64,000 nt of DNA from Cyanobacteria bacterium SIG26 (GCA_015152555.1 SUTS01000001.1:124001-188000); one strand, 5' to 3'; numbered from the stretch's first letter, positions 1 through 9,000 are shown. Program-made: numbers and translations. The notes: generated by a model from the sequence alone, not told the origin.

Positions 1-356
1 AAAAACGGCAAATAACAGGCAAAAATCATTACAGTTAAAAACAAGGCCATCAAATTTGTTTTTGAAGAATCTTCACTTGCCTGAATATCACGCAATCTGC
101 GTAAAATATTTGGGAAATACAAACAAGAACTAAAAGCCCCAATACCCACAACCCATAAATTATGCCAATGAGGCATTTGGGCTCCCAATTTAAATTGCGC
201 CATAAAATCCGGATTAAGGAAAATCATATAAATTAACACTGTTGAATACAGCAAAGCTTCAATTAACTCAATCCACAAAATATTTACAATAAAATTTCTG
301 CGACCAATAACTCCATCAAAACCAATAAGATTATTATTTTCTTTAAAATCCGACAT
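1..356 (-). CDS. DUF805-like membrane protein (3' part missing)
   Basis: Reading the minus strand from an ATG at 356 gives an open frame that runs off the window edge, about 118 codons. It begins MSDFKENNNLIGFDG, then GRRNF, a hydrophobic segment (LIEALLYSTVLIYMIFL), a second one after HWHNLW, and RRLRDI followed by a third hydrophobic stretch. The G-R-x-N-F start and the R-R-L-R-D-I motif between membrane segments fit the DUF805 (YhaH-like) inner-membrane family, whose function is unknown. It lies 9 bp downstream of rmuC on the same strand and is probably co-transcribed with it. The family call is from motif memory only. Confidence 0.6.
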   Translation of the reverse strand, partial: MSDFKENNNLIGFDGVIGRRNFIVNILWIELIEALLYSTVLIYMIFLNPDFMAQFKLGAQMPHWHNLWVVGIGAFSSCLYFPNILRRLRDIQASEDSSKTNLMALFLTVMIFACYLPF

Positions 357-365
357 TATAGTCTC

Positions 366-1568
366 CTATATACTAACTTCAATATCTTCAGACTCTACGA
401 CATCCTCAACTAAAAACTCTTGAGGAATTGCATTTTCAACAATTTTTTTACCTAATTTTAATTCTTTTGAAGATATCCCGAATTGTTTAAGTTTTTCAGC
501 CTCTTTAAAAATACTGCCATTACGTTTTGCGGTAAAACGACTTAGTTCAGTTTTAATACCAGTAGAAGCTTTATCCACAAGCTGTTGAATATTCAATAAA
601 TTCTGCGCGTGAGAAGCAATATTATTATACAAATTTTCACCAACAGTAATAATATTTTTCACACTATCATACTGAACCTGAGATGCCCACAGTTGATTAA
701 CCAATCTCAATGTAACTAATAATGACGAGGTCCCGACGATAATAATATTACGAGAATGCGCTAATTCAACGACTTTTCTAAAATCATAATCCGTATAAAT
801 CAAATTAACACAAGCTTCGACCGGCACATACATTAAAATAAAACCCGGCTGAGTTAATTCGTCAATTTCTTCATAATTCTTTTTAGCTAAATTTGTTATA
901 CAATTATTCAAATCTGTAATAAATGATTTTTTAAGAATATCACTATCATCTGACTGTTTATATTCAATATAATTTTTTAAAATAACCTTTGAATCGATAA
1001 TAATATTTTTATCATTAGGAAGATTAACAACAAAATCCGGTTTAGCACCTTCAGAAACAAATTGTTTTGTATAATGTACATTTTCTTCCAAATTCGCAAA
1101 TTTAAAAATCTGTTCAAGCCAATCTTCACCAAACTCGCCTTTAGAATTTTGATTCATTGTAAGCGCTTTTGCATATTTTTCAGCGGTAGCAATCGCATTT
1201 TTTATTTCCAAAGACTCTGTTTTATGAGCATTTTGATAATTATCAATGGTTTCTTTAAATTCTTTTAACAAACGATTCACAGGCGTCAATTCTTCGGCTT
1301 TAAATAATTCCATCTTTGTTTTCAAATCATTAGAATGTTCTGTTAATAACGCTTCCTGCTGAGTTTTTAAAGAATCTTGAGCAATTTGTGAAAAAGCAAG
1401 CTTCACTTCATTTACTATATTTTCATTCAAACCAATCTGGCTTTTTAATTTTAAATTTTCTTCTTTCAAAGCCAACATTTTATTATCATATAATTTTGAA
1501 GCGTACAACCATACACTCAAACCGGTAATAATTATTGTCAATAACAAAATAACTATTTCTAATATCAT
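366..1568 (-). CDS. rmuC: DNA recombination protein RmuC family
   Basis: The 400-residue product has an N-terminal membrane anchor (about residues 4-22), a long coiled coil (about 25-135), and a C-terminal nuclease-like domain. That domain contains GEFGEDWLEQIF, PDFVVNLPNDKNIIIDSKV and VPVEACVNLIY. These match the RmuC family, thought to limit DNA inversions and to have a restriction-endonuclease-like fold. The PDF...DSKV pair is the expected PD-(D/E)xK-like centre. Length and architecture are normal for the family. It faces away from the glutamate synthase gene and shares a divergent spacer with it. The DUF805-like gene follows 9 bp downstream. Confidence 0.9.
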   Translation of the reverse strand: MILEIVILLLTIIITGLSVWLYASKLYDNKMLALKEENLKLKSQIGLNENIVNEVKLAFSQIAQDSLKTQQEALLTEHSNDLKTKMELFKAEELTPVNRLLKEFKETIDNYQNAHKTESLEIKNAIATAEKYAKALTMNQNSKGEFGEDWLEQIFKFANLEENVHYTKQFVSEGAKPDFVVNLPNDKNIIIDSKVILKNYIEYKQSDDSDILKKSFITDLNNCITNLAKKNYEEIDELTQPGFILMYVPVEACVNLIYTDYDFRKVVELAHSRNIIIVGTSSLLVTLRLVNQLWASQVQYDSVKNIITVGENLYNNIASHAQNLLNIQQLVDKASTGIKTELSRFTAKRNGSIFKEAEKLKQFGISSKELKLGKKIVENAIPQEFLVEDVVESEDIEVSI

Positions 1569-1696
1569 TTTCCACCCCTAATCTTATCTATAACTATATA
1601 AATTCTATCACAAATAATCAAGACTTGCACTCATAATGTGTTTTTATTAAAATATTGTTGATTGATAAAGTTAACTATATAAGAAGGGATAAGATT

Positions 1697-3067
1697 ATGG
1701 CTGTTGAAAGACAAAAAGTACAAGAACAAGATAAAATAGAAAGACGTTCAAATTTCAACGCGGTGGAAAGTAATTTAACACCGGAACAAGTAAAATTAGA
1801 AGCGTCAAGATGCCTAAATTGTAAAAACCCACGTTGCGTACAAGGTTGCCCTGTAAATATACAAATTCCGCAATTTATTGCAGCATTAAAAGAAGATAAT
1901 TTGGAAGAAGCAGGCAAAATCATTCGCGAAACAAGCATGTTACCGTCAGTTTGTGGTAGAGTTTGTCCTCAAGAAAGACAATGTGAAGGCAATTGTATTT
2001 TAGGTATTAAAGGTGAACCAGTTGCTATCGGAGCACTTGAAAGATATGTTGGCGACAACACAGAAGCCGAATCTACAGAAATCAAACCGTCAGGTAAAAA
2101 AGTTGCAGTAGTAGGTTCCGGTTGTGCCGGAATTACAGCAGCGGCAGATCTTAGAAAAGCCGGCCACGAGGTTGTTGTGTTTGAAGCTCTACACAAACTA
2201 GGCGGTGTTCTTCGTTATGGTATTCCACCATTCAGACTTCCTAGAACTATTCTGGACAGAGAAATTACGAATCTCAAAGCTATGGGAGTAAAATTCCACA
2301 CAAACGTTATTGTAGGTAAATCTATTACATTAAAACAATTAAAAGATGATGGATTTGATGCAATATTCATTTGTTCAGGCGCAGGTTTACCAAAAATGAT
2401 GAATATTCCGGGCGAAAATCTTAACGGTGTATTCTCAGCTAACGAATTTTTAACACGAGTAAACCTTATGGGTGCAGGTCAAGGAGATTGTGTAACTCCT
2501 CTTAAAGTCGGCAAAAAAGTTGCAGTTATTGGCGGAGGAAACGTTGCAATGGATGCAGCAAGAACTGCAGTACGTGTAGGATTTGAAGAAGTTTCTATTC
2601 TATACAGAAGAACTGAAAAAGAATTACCTGCCCGCTTAGAAGAAATCAGACACGCGAAAGAAGAAGGTGTTCAATTCAAATTCTTACACGCACCTGTCGA
2701 AATTCTTGAAAACGAAGGTTATGTAAGCGGTATGAAATTTGAGGTTATGGAACTTGGAGAACCTGACGCATCAGGTAGAAGAAAACCAGTCGGTACCGGC
2801 GAATATGTAATTGAAGACGTTGATACAGTAATCGTAGCTTTAGGTACAGGTCCTAACCCTATTATCCAAAAATCAGCAGAAGCTGAAGGTTTAGAAATTA
2901 TCACGGATTCAAAAGGTTATATTGAAGTTGATGCAAACACTCGTTCAACAAACTTACCTTGTGTATACGCCGGCGGAGACGTTGCCCCTGTTGGAGCCTC
3001 TAACGCAATTAACGCAATGGGCGCAGGTAAAAAAGCAGCTAAAGCTATTAATGATTTATTGAAATAA
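1697..3067 (+). CDS. gltA: NADPH-dependent glutamate synthase, small-subunit type (GltA/GltD-like)
   Basis: Flavoprotein of about 456 residues. Such proteins pass NADPH electrons to the glutamate synthase large subunit, or act alone in homomeric archaeal-type forms. The N-terminal half carries two cysteine groups for Fe-S clusters (CLNCKNPRCVQGCP and CGRVCPQERQCEGNC). It then has an FAD Rossmann motif (GSGCAGITAAADL), an NADPH Rossmann motif (GGGNVAMDAARTA) and the final FAD motif (YAGGDVA). I prefer the ATG at 1697, giving MAVERQ, because AAGGG lies just upstream and the extra 14 residues of the longer frame look non-conserved. No large subunit lies nearby, so it may be the stand-alone type or pair with a ferredoxin-NADP reductase-like partner. 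A hairpin terminator follows. Confidence 0.88.
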   Translation: MAVERQKVQEQDKIERRSNFNAVESNLTPEQVKLEASRCLNCKNPRCVQGCPVNIQIPQFIAALKEDNLEEAGKIIRETSMLPSVCGRVCPQERQCEGNCILGIKGEPVAIGALERYVGDNTEAESTEIKPSGKKVAVVGSGCAGITAAADLRKAGHEVVVFEALHKLGGVLRYGIPPFRLPRTILDREITNLKAMGVKFHTNVIVGKSITLKQLKDDGFDAIFICSGAGLPKMMNIPGENLNGVFSANEFLTRVNLMGAGQGDCVTPLKVGKKVAVIGGGNVAMDAARTAVRVGFEEVSILYRRTEKELPARLEEIRHAKEEGVQFKFLHAPVEILENEGYVSGMKFEVMELGEPDASGRRKPVGTGEYVIEDVDTVIVALGTGPNPIIQKSAEAEGLEIITDSKGYIEVDANTRSTNLPCVYAGGDVAPVGASNAINAMGAGKKAAKAINDLLK

Positions 3068-3084
3068 ATTATAAGAATTAATAT

Positions 3085-3136
3085 AAAAATAGCATGTTAA
3101 AAATTTCATTCATAATTTTTGAGACATGCTATTTTT
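3085..3136 (+). terminator. Rho-independent terminator after glutamate synthase gene
   Basis: A 13-bp stem (AAAAATAGCATGT pairing with ACATGCTATTTTT) encloses a loop that can itself fold (AAAAATT/AATTTTT), and it ends in a T tract. It sits 18 bp after the stop codon and 19 bp before the next start. Confidence 0.8.
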
Positions 3137-3154
3137 AATTAATAAAGGCTACTA

Positions 3155-3988
3155 ATGAAAAACATTTATATCATATTTTTTGTCTTAATAACCCTATTTA
3201 CTAATAATCAAGTGTTAGCACTAAATTTTGACACTTCAATTGATGCTGAAATTAAACAAAAATATAATTCAACAAAGTTAGAAAATGAAGTTTTACCAAA
3301 TTTACCAAAGGTTCCGGCATCATCAAAACCTGCGTATAAAAATAATACCACCATCCCAAAAGAGACTTCTCAAGAAACCAAACCGACAATAACAAAAGTC
3401 GACCCAAAAGACGCAATAAAAATAAACAAACGAACAAAATTCCAAGCAAATTCGAACCAAAAAATTTCGGATTGGCTAAGTGAAGGAACTCTCGTTTCAT
3501 TTACAACAACCTTACCTGTTTATAAAAAATACGTAACAATTCCATCAGGCACAAAAATAACAGCTATGATTACAGATTCTCACCAACCACAAATAACAGG
3601 TAACGGAGGACTTGTTGAATTAAAAATAACAGCAATGAATTATAATGGAAAAAACTATACCCTAAACGGAAAAATAACAAAAGCAAACCATAAAAAAATA
3701 TTTTTCAATAACATAAAAGGGAAACGCAAATATTTAAAAGGTATAGCAAACCAAGTAAATAACGGAGAAAAATTCTATAAAAAATCCCGCAACATTTCCG
3801 GCAAACTAGCTAACAATCCTATCGGAGTCATATTTTCGCCAATACCAACAGTAATAGGAATTGCAGGTTATTCAATTTGCACTATTTTATCTCCTATTAC
3901 GGCAATCGGAACAAAAGGTGAAAATATTACAATACCCGCCGGAAGTCAATTTGAAATCAAACTATTAGATAACGCTTTTATTTATTAA
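3155..3988 (+). CDS. Secreted beta-rich protein of unknown function, paralog of the 10.6-kb gene
   Basis: Product of 277 residues with a clear signal peptide (MKNIYIIFFVLITLFTNNQVLA, cleavage near residue 22). Next comes a Pro/Lys/Thr-rich linker (about 30-95), then a beta-strand-rich part with VTIPSGTKITAMI and GNGGLVELKI, a hydrophobic glycine/proline segment near 215-245, and a terminal ITIPAGSQFEIKL motif. The order 'I-P-x-G-T ... G-x-V-x-L ... hydrophobic hinge ... I-x-P/A-G-x-x-x-x-I/V-K' recurs in the 10604-11761 product, so I infer paralogy. Both resemble the VirB10/TrbI beta-barrel layout only loosely, and no secretion genes lie nearby. The gene overlaps the 3' end of the convergent small membrane-protein gene by 11 bp. 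Confidence 0.7.
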   Translation: MKNIYIIFFVLITLFTNNQVLALNFDTSIDAEIKQKYNSTKLENEVLPNLPKVPASSKPAYKNNTTIPKETSQETKPTITKVDPKDAIKINKRTKFQANSNQKISDWLSEGTLVSFTTTLPVYKKYVTIPSGTKITAMITDSHQPQITGNGGLVELKITAMNYNGKNYTLNGKITKANHKKIFFNNIKGKRKYLKGIANQVNNGEKFYKKSRNISGKLANNPIGVIFSPIPTVIGIAGYSICTILSPITAIGTKGENITIPAGSQFEIKLLDNAFIY

Positions 3989-4358
3989 AATTCCACCAAT
4001 TTGAGCGATAAGGTTTTATCTTTTCGGGGTGATTTTTATCACGTAAAAATAAAGGTTTTTGATACGGTTTGACAGTTTTTTTAGGTTTATATTCTTCCGT
4101 AATTAGTTTTTGTTTTAAAGTGGGATTTTGAGAATCTTCAAGCATCTTATTATAAAACTGCTCCGGAGTTACAACATTCTCAACCCCATCCAGATACTGA
4201 AAAGTGGCATCAATCCTTTGTTGTGGTTCCGATTTGATTCTATGATATTCTGCCATATACGCTTTTTGCCAAGCAGCAAAAGGAATCAGCGACATCAACA
4301 CAGCAAAGCCACAACAAATACATAAAACTATCCACGTATACTTAAAACTATCGCGCAT
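3978..4358 (-). CDS. Small single-pass membrane protein, hypothetical
   Basis: The 126-residue product has one N-terminal membrane segment (about residues 9-28, WIVLCICCGFAVLMSLI). A basic, proline-rich soluble tail rich in Lys-Pro pairs follows and ends RSNWWNFNK. I recognise no family. The frame is well separated from its neighbours, its composition is gene-like, and its stop lies inside the convergent upstream gene. The start is an ATG with no strong Shine-Dalgarno sequence. The protein probably sits in the inner membrane with its tail outside, but that orientation is a guess. Confidence 0.6.
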   Translation of the reverse strand: MRDSFKYTWIVLCICCGFAVLMSLIPFAAWQKAYMAEYHRIKSEPQQRIDATFQYLDGVENVVTPEQFYNKMLEDSQNPTLKQKLITEEYKPKKTVKPYQKPLFLRDKNHPEKIKPYRSNWWNFNK

Positions 4359-4401
4359 AAAAACATGATAACAAAATTATTAAAAGATGTAAATCCAATA
4401 T

Positions 4402-5685
4402 CTAAATATCCATATCATCCAAATCGTCAGATTCTTTAAACTGATCTAATAATAATCCGTTATCTTCTAAATATTTAAGTAATGGCAGTCTCTCCGGCGG
4501 AATATCAGCCCTGGTTTTACCGGTCAAAATATTTTCATCTTGAGTGTTACCATTTACTCGTGCACAAACATCTTTAAATTGTGTACTTGTCATCTGCCAA
4601 CCTTTTGAATCATAATCAACTTGACAAACTTCTTCAACAATATCAATATATTGAACAATTTGATCTACAGTCATTAACGATGTTTTTTCAAAATCGGCCC
4701 TTTTTTGTGCATTCTCAGGTTTTAACAATTCTCGATAATCCGCAGCCGACATATCACGTACCTTTTGCCACTCTGCTTGATATTCGGCATATTGTCTTTG
4801 GGTCATTACTCGGACTTCAGCTTCTGACTTTGTGTCAAATGTAGCCCAAGCTAGTCGATTTTTGACCTCATAATCATTATTATAACCAACATTACCAATG
4901 GATCTAAATATTGTATGTTCTGTTATATTATTAGCATCATAAAGAGATTTAAATTCAGCAAAAGAATTTTCTTCCATCTTTTCAAAATTTGGAACTTCTT
5001 TTCGAGGACACGCTGTAACTTGTGAACCTATAGGCGGCGCAGAAATACCACCCCCACAACAAGAACTTGTTTCTTCGTCGGTAACTAATCTTGTATAGGA
5101 AGTATTACTTGTTGTTTCATATAAAGACAAATCTTTAAATAACCACTTATTCATTTGAATAAGACTAGCGTCATATAACAGTTGCACCTGTTCATCGGTC
5201 AAATCAACACCATGTTTTTTTGCTAACGCAATTTGACCACGCCCAGGGTATGTATCCCTAACCCAATTATCACCCCATGTTTTTAAATCATAACCTGAAG
5301 GATGCTCTACATTTGGAAAATAATCCTTTAATACTCTTGGAACTGTTTGTCGGTACATTTGAGCGAATTGTGATCGCTCTTGTTCTAACCCTGAAGTTTT
5401 ACCATCATAATTTATATCAGTTATAAAAAACTTATTAACTGTCCGTTCAGAGAAAAATAATACTTGTTTAAACCTTCTAAACTCATTTGTGTTTTTTATA
5501 TTTTCATTTGAATTAAAAAATTTCACTAATTCATCATCAGAAATAGTACCACTTTTATCCGTATCAAGCTTTGTAAATAAACTCTCTTTTATATTAAAAT
5601 GCTCATAACCAACACCATCTCGTTTTGGGAATAAATAATCTTGCGACTGGGAACCACCGGCTCCATTAACACCATCAATGCCCAT
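4402..5685 (-). CDS. EF-hand calcium-binding protein, hypothetical
   Basis: Product of 427 residues without signal peptide or membrane segment. It starts MGIDGVNGAGGSQSQ. A canonical EF-hand loop at about residues 41-52 (DTDKSGTISDDE) has every calcium ligand position in place. A second loop at about 94-105 (DINYDGKTSGLE) is also canonical. The rest is helical and polar, with a cluster SSCCGGG near 210 and TACPRKE near 225. I recognise no enzymatic domain. Similar EF-hand-like loops occur in the 48.0-kb gene and in the partial gene at the right edge, suggesting this genome uses a family of cytosolic or non-classically exported calcium-binding proteins. The downstream gap to the previous gene is 43 bp. 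Confidence 0.75.
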   Translation of the reverse strand: MGIDGVNGAGGSQSQDYLFPKRDGVGYEHFNIKESLFTKLDTDKSGTISDDELVKFFNSNENIKNTNEFRRFKQVLFFSERTVNKFFITDINYDGKTSGLEQERSQFAQMYRQTVPRVLKDYFPNVEHPSGYDLKTWGDNWVRDTYPGRGQIALAKKHGVDLTDEQVQLLYDASLIQMNKWLFKDLSLYETTSNTSYTRLVTDEETSSCCGGGISAPPIGSQVTACPRKEVPNFEKMEENSFAEFKSLYDANNITEHTIFRSIGNVGYNNDYEVKNRLAWATFDTKSEAEVRVMTQRQYAEYQAEWQKVRDMSAADYRELLKPENAQKRADFEKTSLMTVDQIVQYIDIVEEVCQVDYDSKGWQMTSTQFKDVCARVNGNTQDENILTGKTRADIPPERLPLLKYLEDNGLLLDQFKESDDLDDMDI

Positions 5686-5844
5686 ATTACATCCTTATAT
5701 TATATCATCCATATATATAAAGTATTTAAACGTTTAAAAATTGCCCCACCCCACCACATCATATCATATAGGGCATTATTAACAGGGTTTCAGCCGTTTT
5801 AAATTTATATTTACATTTTGTTACAATTAAAACGAAGGTGATTT

Positions 5845-5879
5845 CCTCCCTAGATGGGGAGGGGCTGGGGGTTGGGGTG
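5845..5879. repeat. CCCTCCC/GGGGTG dispersed repeat, short form
   Basis: The copy reads TCCTCCCTAGATGGGGAGG followed by a G-rich tail ending GGGGTGG. CCTCCC and GGGAGG form a small hairpin. The same layout recurs at 28676-28709, and in an interrupted long form at 5891-5967 and 18401-18476. It lies in the roughly 390-bp gene-free gap upstream of minC. Confidence 0.7.
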
Positions 5880-5890
5880 GTACAATTTTT

Positions 5891-5967
5891 CCCCTCCCTG
5901 GATGGACTCTGCCAAAGTAAAACAATTAAGTATTGTTTTGCTGAGAGATAAAGGTAGAGTTGGGGTG
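5891..5967. repeat. CCCTCCC/GGGGTG dispersed repeat, long form
   Basis: It starts CCCCTCCCTGGATGG like the short form. It then carries about 40 bp holding the hairpin AAAACAATTAAGTATTGTTTT before the G-rich end GTTGGGGTG. The copy at 18401-18476 is nearly identical, including the hairpin and its flanks ACTCTGCC and GCTGAGAG. Small-RNA-like or MITE-like mobility is possible. The rest of the 5686-6074 gap shows only AT-rich sequence and a possible -10 (TATAAT at 6021). Confidence 0.75.
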
Positions 5968-6074
5968 ATTTAAAATACCCGATACGAAAATTAACAAAAA
6001 ATAACAATTTCCTTGAAGTCTATAATTGTTTAGTGTACTTTATCCATGTAACCGAATTTTTGGGAAAGGAAAAA

Positions 6075-6935
6075 ATGGATAAGGGATATGTAGAGAACGG
6101 TTTTATCGTTGATTTAACCAATACGAAAAAAACTTCTGAAATTATTTATGAACTTTCAAGGATTTTAGACATGCCGGAATCTAAAGAAAAACACATTTGT
6201 TTAAAATTAGGTTCTGTTGATTTATCACAAGCGGAATTAACAAGTATTAAGGCATTAGTTGAGCTTATGGATTCACAATTAGCTTTTATCAGTACCAGTT
6301 CAACAGAAACTTTAGATTCTGCAACAGCCTTAGAAATAAAGATTTCAGAATTTACAAACGAAGTTGAAGCTCCGTCATTTGAAGATAAAGAGACTCCTAC
6401 AGAGGTTTCTGAAGCTTTAGATAATATATTTGGAGAAGGTTCATCAAATTCTTATAATAACGAAGAACCGATAGAAACACAATCAGTAAACGAAATTTTA
6501 CAACACGATGAAACAACAATTGAACCTGTTATTGAAGAAAGCGACAAAGAAAATTTCGCAAAAGCTAATGAAGCACAAAATTTACCGACATTATATTTAA
6601 AAAAGACAATACGTTCAGGTCAAAGTATTTCATCCGATGGTAACATTATCGTTATAGGTGATGTAAATCCGGGTGCTGAAATTATTGCCAAAGGTGACAT
6701 AACAGTATGGGGTATCCTTGGCGGTATTGCTCATGCCGGATCAGATGGCAACAGTTTTGCAAAAATCAGAGCATTAAAATTAAACCCTGTTCAAATCAGA
6801 ATAGGCGACATTTTTGCAAGAAGGCCGGATACAATTAATATACCGTATGTACAAAAATCTTGCGAATACATACCGGAAGAAGCTTTTGCATACAACGGCA
6901 ATATTGTTATAAAAAAATTACATGATGAGAATTAA
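6075..6935 (+). CDS. minC: Septum-site determining protein MinC
   Basis: Inhibitor of FtsZ ring assembly that works with MinD at the membrane to keep division at mid-cell. The C-terminal domain (about residues 180-286) is clearly MinC. It has the right-handed beta-helix features KTIRSGQSISSDGNIIVIGD, VNPGAEIIAKGDITVWGIL and IRIGDIFARRP. The N-terminal domain (about 1-100) is diverged. The two are joined by an acidic linker rich in Glu and Ser (about 105-170), longer than in most homologs. I take the ATG at 6075, giving MDKGYVENGF, because GGAAAGGA precedes it. The frame is also open for 14 codons upstream. First gene of a minC-minD-minE operon, with 10 bp to minD. Confidence 0.9.
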   Translation: MDKGYVENGFIVDLTNTKKTSEIIYELSRILDMPESKEKHICLKLGSVDLSQAELTSIKALVELMDSQLAFISTSSTETLDSATALEIKISEFTNEVEAPSFEDKETPTEVSEALDNIFGEGSSNSYNNEEPIETQSVNEILQHDETTIEPVIEESDKENFAKANEAQNLPTLYLKKTIRSGQSISSDGNIIVIGDVNPGAEIIAKGDITVWGILGGIAHAGSDGNSFAKIRALKLNPVQIRIGDIFARRPDTINIPYVQKSCEYIPEEAFAYNGNIVIKKLHDEN

Positions 6936-6945
6936 GGAGACATAA

Positions 6946-7761
6946 ATGACTGGCAGAGTAATAGTAATTACATCCGGAAAAGGCGGAGTTGGTAAAACAA
7001 CTACAAATGCCAATATTGGTACCGCACTTGCAAGAGCCGGAAACAAAGTAGTAATGATTGACACAGATTTAGGTTTAAGAAACTTAGATTTGCTTTTAGG
7101 ACTTGAAAATAGAATTGTTTACACAATCGTTGACGTTGTTGAAGAACGCTGCAAACTTAAACAAGCTCTGGTTAAGGATAAGAAAAACCCTAACTTATGT
7201 TTATTAGCAGCAGCCCAAACAAGAGATAAAACCGCAGTTACAGAAGAACAATTAAAAGATATTTGCGAAAAACTAAAAAAAGATTTTGATTTTATTTTGG
7301 TAGACTGTCCTGCAGGGATTGAACAAGGTTTCCAAAACGCAGTAGCAGGAGCAACTGAAGCTATCGTAGTTACAACTCCTGAAATGTCTGCAGTACGTGA
7401 CGCTGACAGAATTATTGGATTGTTGGAAGCAAAAGAAGAAATAGAATCTTATAAACTATTAATCAACAGAGTTAGACCTAATCTTATCAAATCTAATGAT
7501 ATGATGAGTGTTGAAGATGTTGTCGAAATTCTTTCAACAGATTTAATCGGTATAATTCCAGAAGATACAGGTATTATTACATCAACTAACAAAGGTGAAC
7601 CTATTGTTAACGAAGAAAAATCATTAGCAGGTATGGCTTATCGCAATGTAGCTCAACGTATTATGGGCGAAGATGTACCATTCTTGAATCTTGAAGAAGA
7701 AACAAGCGTAGTAGCTAAGGTTAAGAAATTCTTCTCTAACCTAATTGGTAAGGAGAAGTAA
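6946..7761 (+). CDS. minD: Septum-site determining ATPase MinD
   Basis: Deviant-Walker ParA/MinD ATPase that binds the membrane in its ATP dimer form, recruits MinC and is released by MinE. Of 271 residues, the N-terminus has the deviant Walker A motif SGKGGVGKTTTNANIG (about residues 10-25). DTDLGLRNLDLLLGLE and DCPAGIEQGFQNA are the switch regions. The C-terminus VVAKVKKFFSNLIGKEK is the amphipathic membrane-targeting helix. AAGGAG lies upstream of the start. The stop is one base before the minE start, so translation is likely coupled. Confidence 0.97.
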   Translation: MTGRVIVITSGKGGVGKTTTNANIGTALARAGNKVVMIDTDLGLRNLDLLLGLENRIVYTIVDVVEERCKLKQALVKDKKNPNLCLLAAAQTRDKTAVTEEQLKDICEKLKKDFDFILVDCPAGIEQGFQNAVAGATEAIVVTTPEMSAVRDADRIIGLLEAKEEIESYKLLINRVRPNLIKSNDMMSVEDVVEILSTDLIGIIPEDTGIITSTNKGEPIVNEEKSLAGMAYRNVAQRIMGEDVPFLNLEEETSVVAKVKKFFSNLIGKEK

Positions 7762-7762
7762 G

Positions 7763-8275
7763 ATGAGCGAAAACATTTTAAAAGAATTATGTAATAAAGT
7801 TCTTAGCCTATTCAAACAAACAGAATCAAAAGAAGAAAACGCTAAAGACGTTGCTTGTAACAGATTGCGTGTGGTTTTAATGCAAGACAGAACTAATCTT
7901 ACTCCTGAATTATTACAACGAATGAGAAAAGAATTAGTCGAATTACTTTCAAAATACGTTGAAATGGACAAAGATGCATTGGAACTAAACTTCGACCAAG
8001 AAGGCGATCAAATGGCTTTAATGCTTTCTATCCCTGTAATCAGAGCAAAAGATGAAGCAGAAATAGAAAAAGCTTTAGCTAAAGAAGAAGAAGAAGAAAA
8101 CGTCGAAAATGAAATTGAGATTACAGAAGGAAATGACGAAAATGAGCCTTCTGATGAAGAAATCGGAGAAAGAGAAGAAGCCAACGAAGCCGATAATGAC
8201 GATGAAGATGAAGAAATAGAAATTACAGAAGACTCAGAAGATACTGAAAGTTCTGAAGATACTGAAGAAAAATAA
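7763..8275 (+). CDS. minE: MinE topological specificity factor with long acidic tail
   Basis: MinE stimulates MinD ATPase activity and sets up the pole-to-pole oscillation. The first ~95 residues are ordinary MinE: an amphipathic start (MSENILKELCNKVLSLF), the anti-MinCD segment NRLRVVLMQDR, and the dimerisation part ELLSKYVEMDKDALELNF...MALMLSIPV. Typical MinE ends here at about 90 residues. This one continues for roughly 70 residues of almost only Glu, Asp, Asn, Ser and Thr (blocks EEEEE, DDEDEE, EDSEDTE), likely disordered. I start at the ATG at 7763, with GGAGAAG just upstream, rather than the longer frame overlapping minD. A hairpin terminator follows. Confidence 0.93.
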   Translation: MSENILKELCNKVLSLFKQTESKEENAKDVACNRLRVVLMQDRTNLTPELLQRMRKELVELLSKYVEMDKDALELNFDQEGDQMALMLSIPVIRAKDEAEIEKALAKEEEEENVENEIEITEGNDENEPSDEEIGEREEANEADNDDEDEEIEITEDSEDTESSEDTEEK

Positions 8276-8300
8276 ACCCAAAATTTCCACAAATAAAAAG

Positions 8301-8322
8301 GTCCCGATTTCGGGGCTTTTTT
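8301..8322 (+). terminator. Terminator of the min operon
   Basis: A 7-bp stem GTCCCGA/TCGGGGC (one T-G pair) with a 2-base loop and six following T residues, 26 bp after the minE stop. Confidence 0.75.
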
Positions 8323-8361
8323 GTTTTACGTGGTAAAATAAAATTAAAGGAATCTATAAGT

Positions 8362-8946
8362 ATGATAAAAAATAAAGATGAAATTATTAACACCTTAAAT
8401 AATGGCGGAGTAATTGCTTTTGTTACAGATACGGTTTGGGGGCTTGGATGTCTTCCTGATAACAAAAATGCCGTAAAACGAATATATCAAATCAAAAAAC
8501 GTGAAGCTCAAAAACCATTGATCTTGATGTCAAATGACATTTATCATTTACTAAATTACGTAAAACCGATACCTAAAACCGGCCAACAGTTAATCAAAAA
8601 ATATTTTCCAGGAGCTCTGACAATAGTAACCGAAAAAAGCGAAAACACCCCCGATTATATAACCTCAAATATGCTAACCGTAGGTATAAGGGTTCCTGAT
8701 AACGAAACATTTAAACAAATTTGCGAAATAATACCGGGCCATGTTTTAGCAACAACAAGCGCTAATCTCTCGCATCAACCCGCTGCAAAAACTTATGAAC
8801 AAGCTATTGGAAATATGACAGGACTTGCAGATTTAATAATAGGAGATTACAACCACAAAGCAAAAGGGATAGAATCAACAGTTGTAGGTGTTATTGGAGA
8901 CGAAATAAGAATTTTTAGACAAGGCGCAATCACACCGGAATTATAA
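8362..8946 (+). CDS. tsaC: L-threonylcarbamoyladenylate synthase (Sua5/YrdC/TsaC family)
   Basis: Makes threonylcarbamoyl-AMP from threonine, bicarbonate and ATP, the first step of the universal t6A37 tRNA modification. The 194-residue length matches the single-domain YrdC/TsaC type rather than long Sua5. Visible motifs are GGVIAFVTDTVWGLGC near residue 15, KKREAQKPLILM near 45 (the basic substrate-binding segment), FPGALTIV near 85, GIRVPDN near 113, and ATTSANLS near 133. AAAGGA lies upstream of the start. The gene ends 54 bp before the GT2-like gene. No other t6A genes are visible. Confidence 0.92.
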   Translation: MIKNKDEIINTLNNGGVIAFVTDTVWGLGCLPDNKNAVKRIYQIKKREAQKPLILMSNDIYHLLNYVKPIPKTGQQLIKKYFPGALTIVTEKSENTPDYITSNMLTVGIRVPDNETFKQICEIIPGHVLATTSANLSHQPAAKTYEQAIGNMTGLADLIIGDYNHKAKGIESTVVGVIGDEIRIFRQGAITPEL

Positions 8947-9000
8947 TATTTGAAATTTATTCTTGTTTTTAATAAAATAAAACTAAACAAGGGGAATTTT

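Noticed and set aside
5759-6007. 82-codon minus-strand frame upstream of minC
   Set aside because: It is built from the CCCTCCC/GGGGTG repeats (Pro/Ser-rich translation) and has no start signal.
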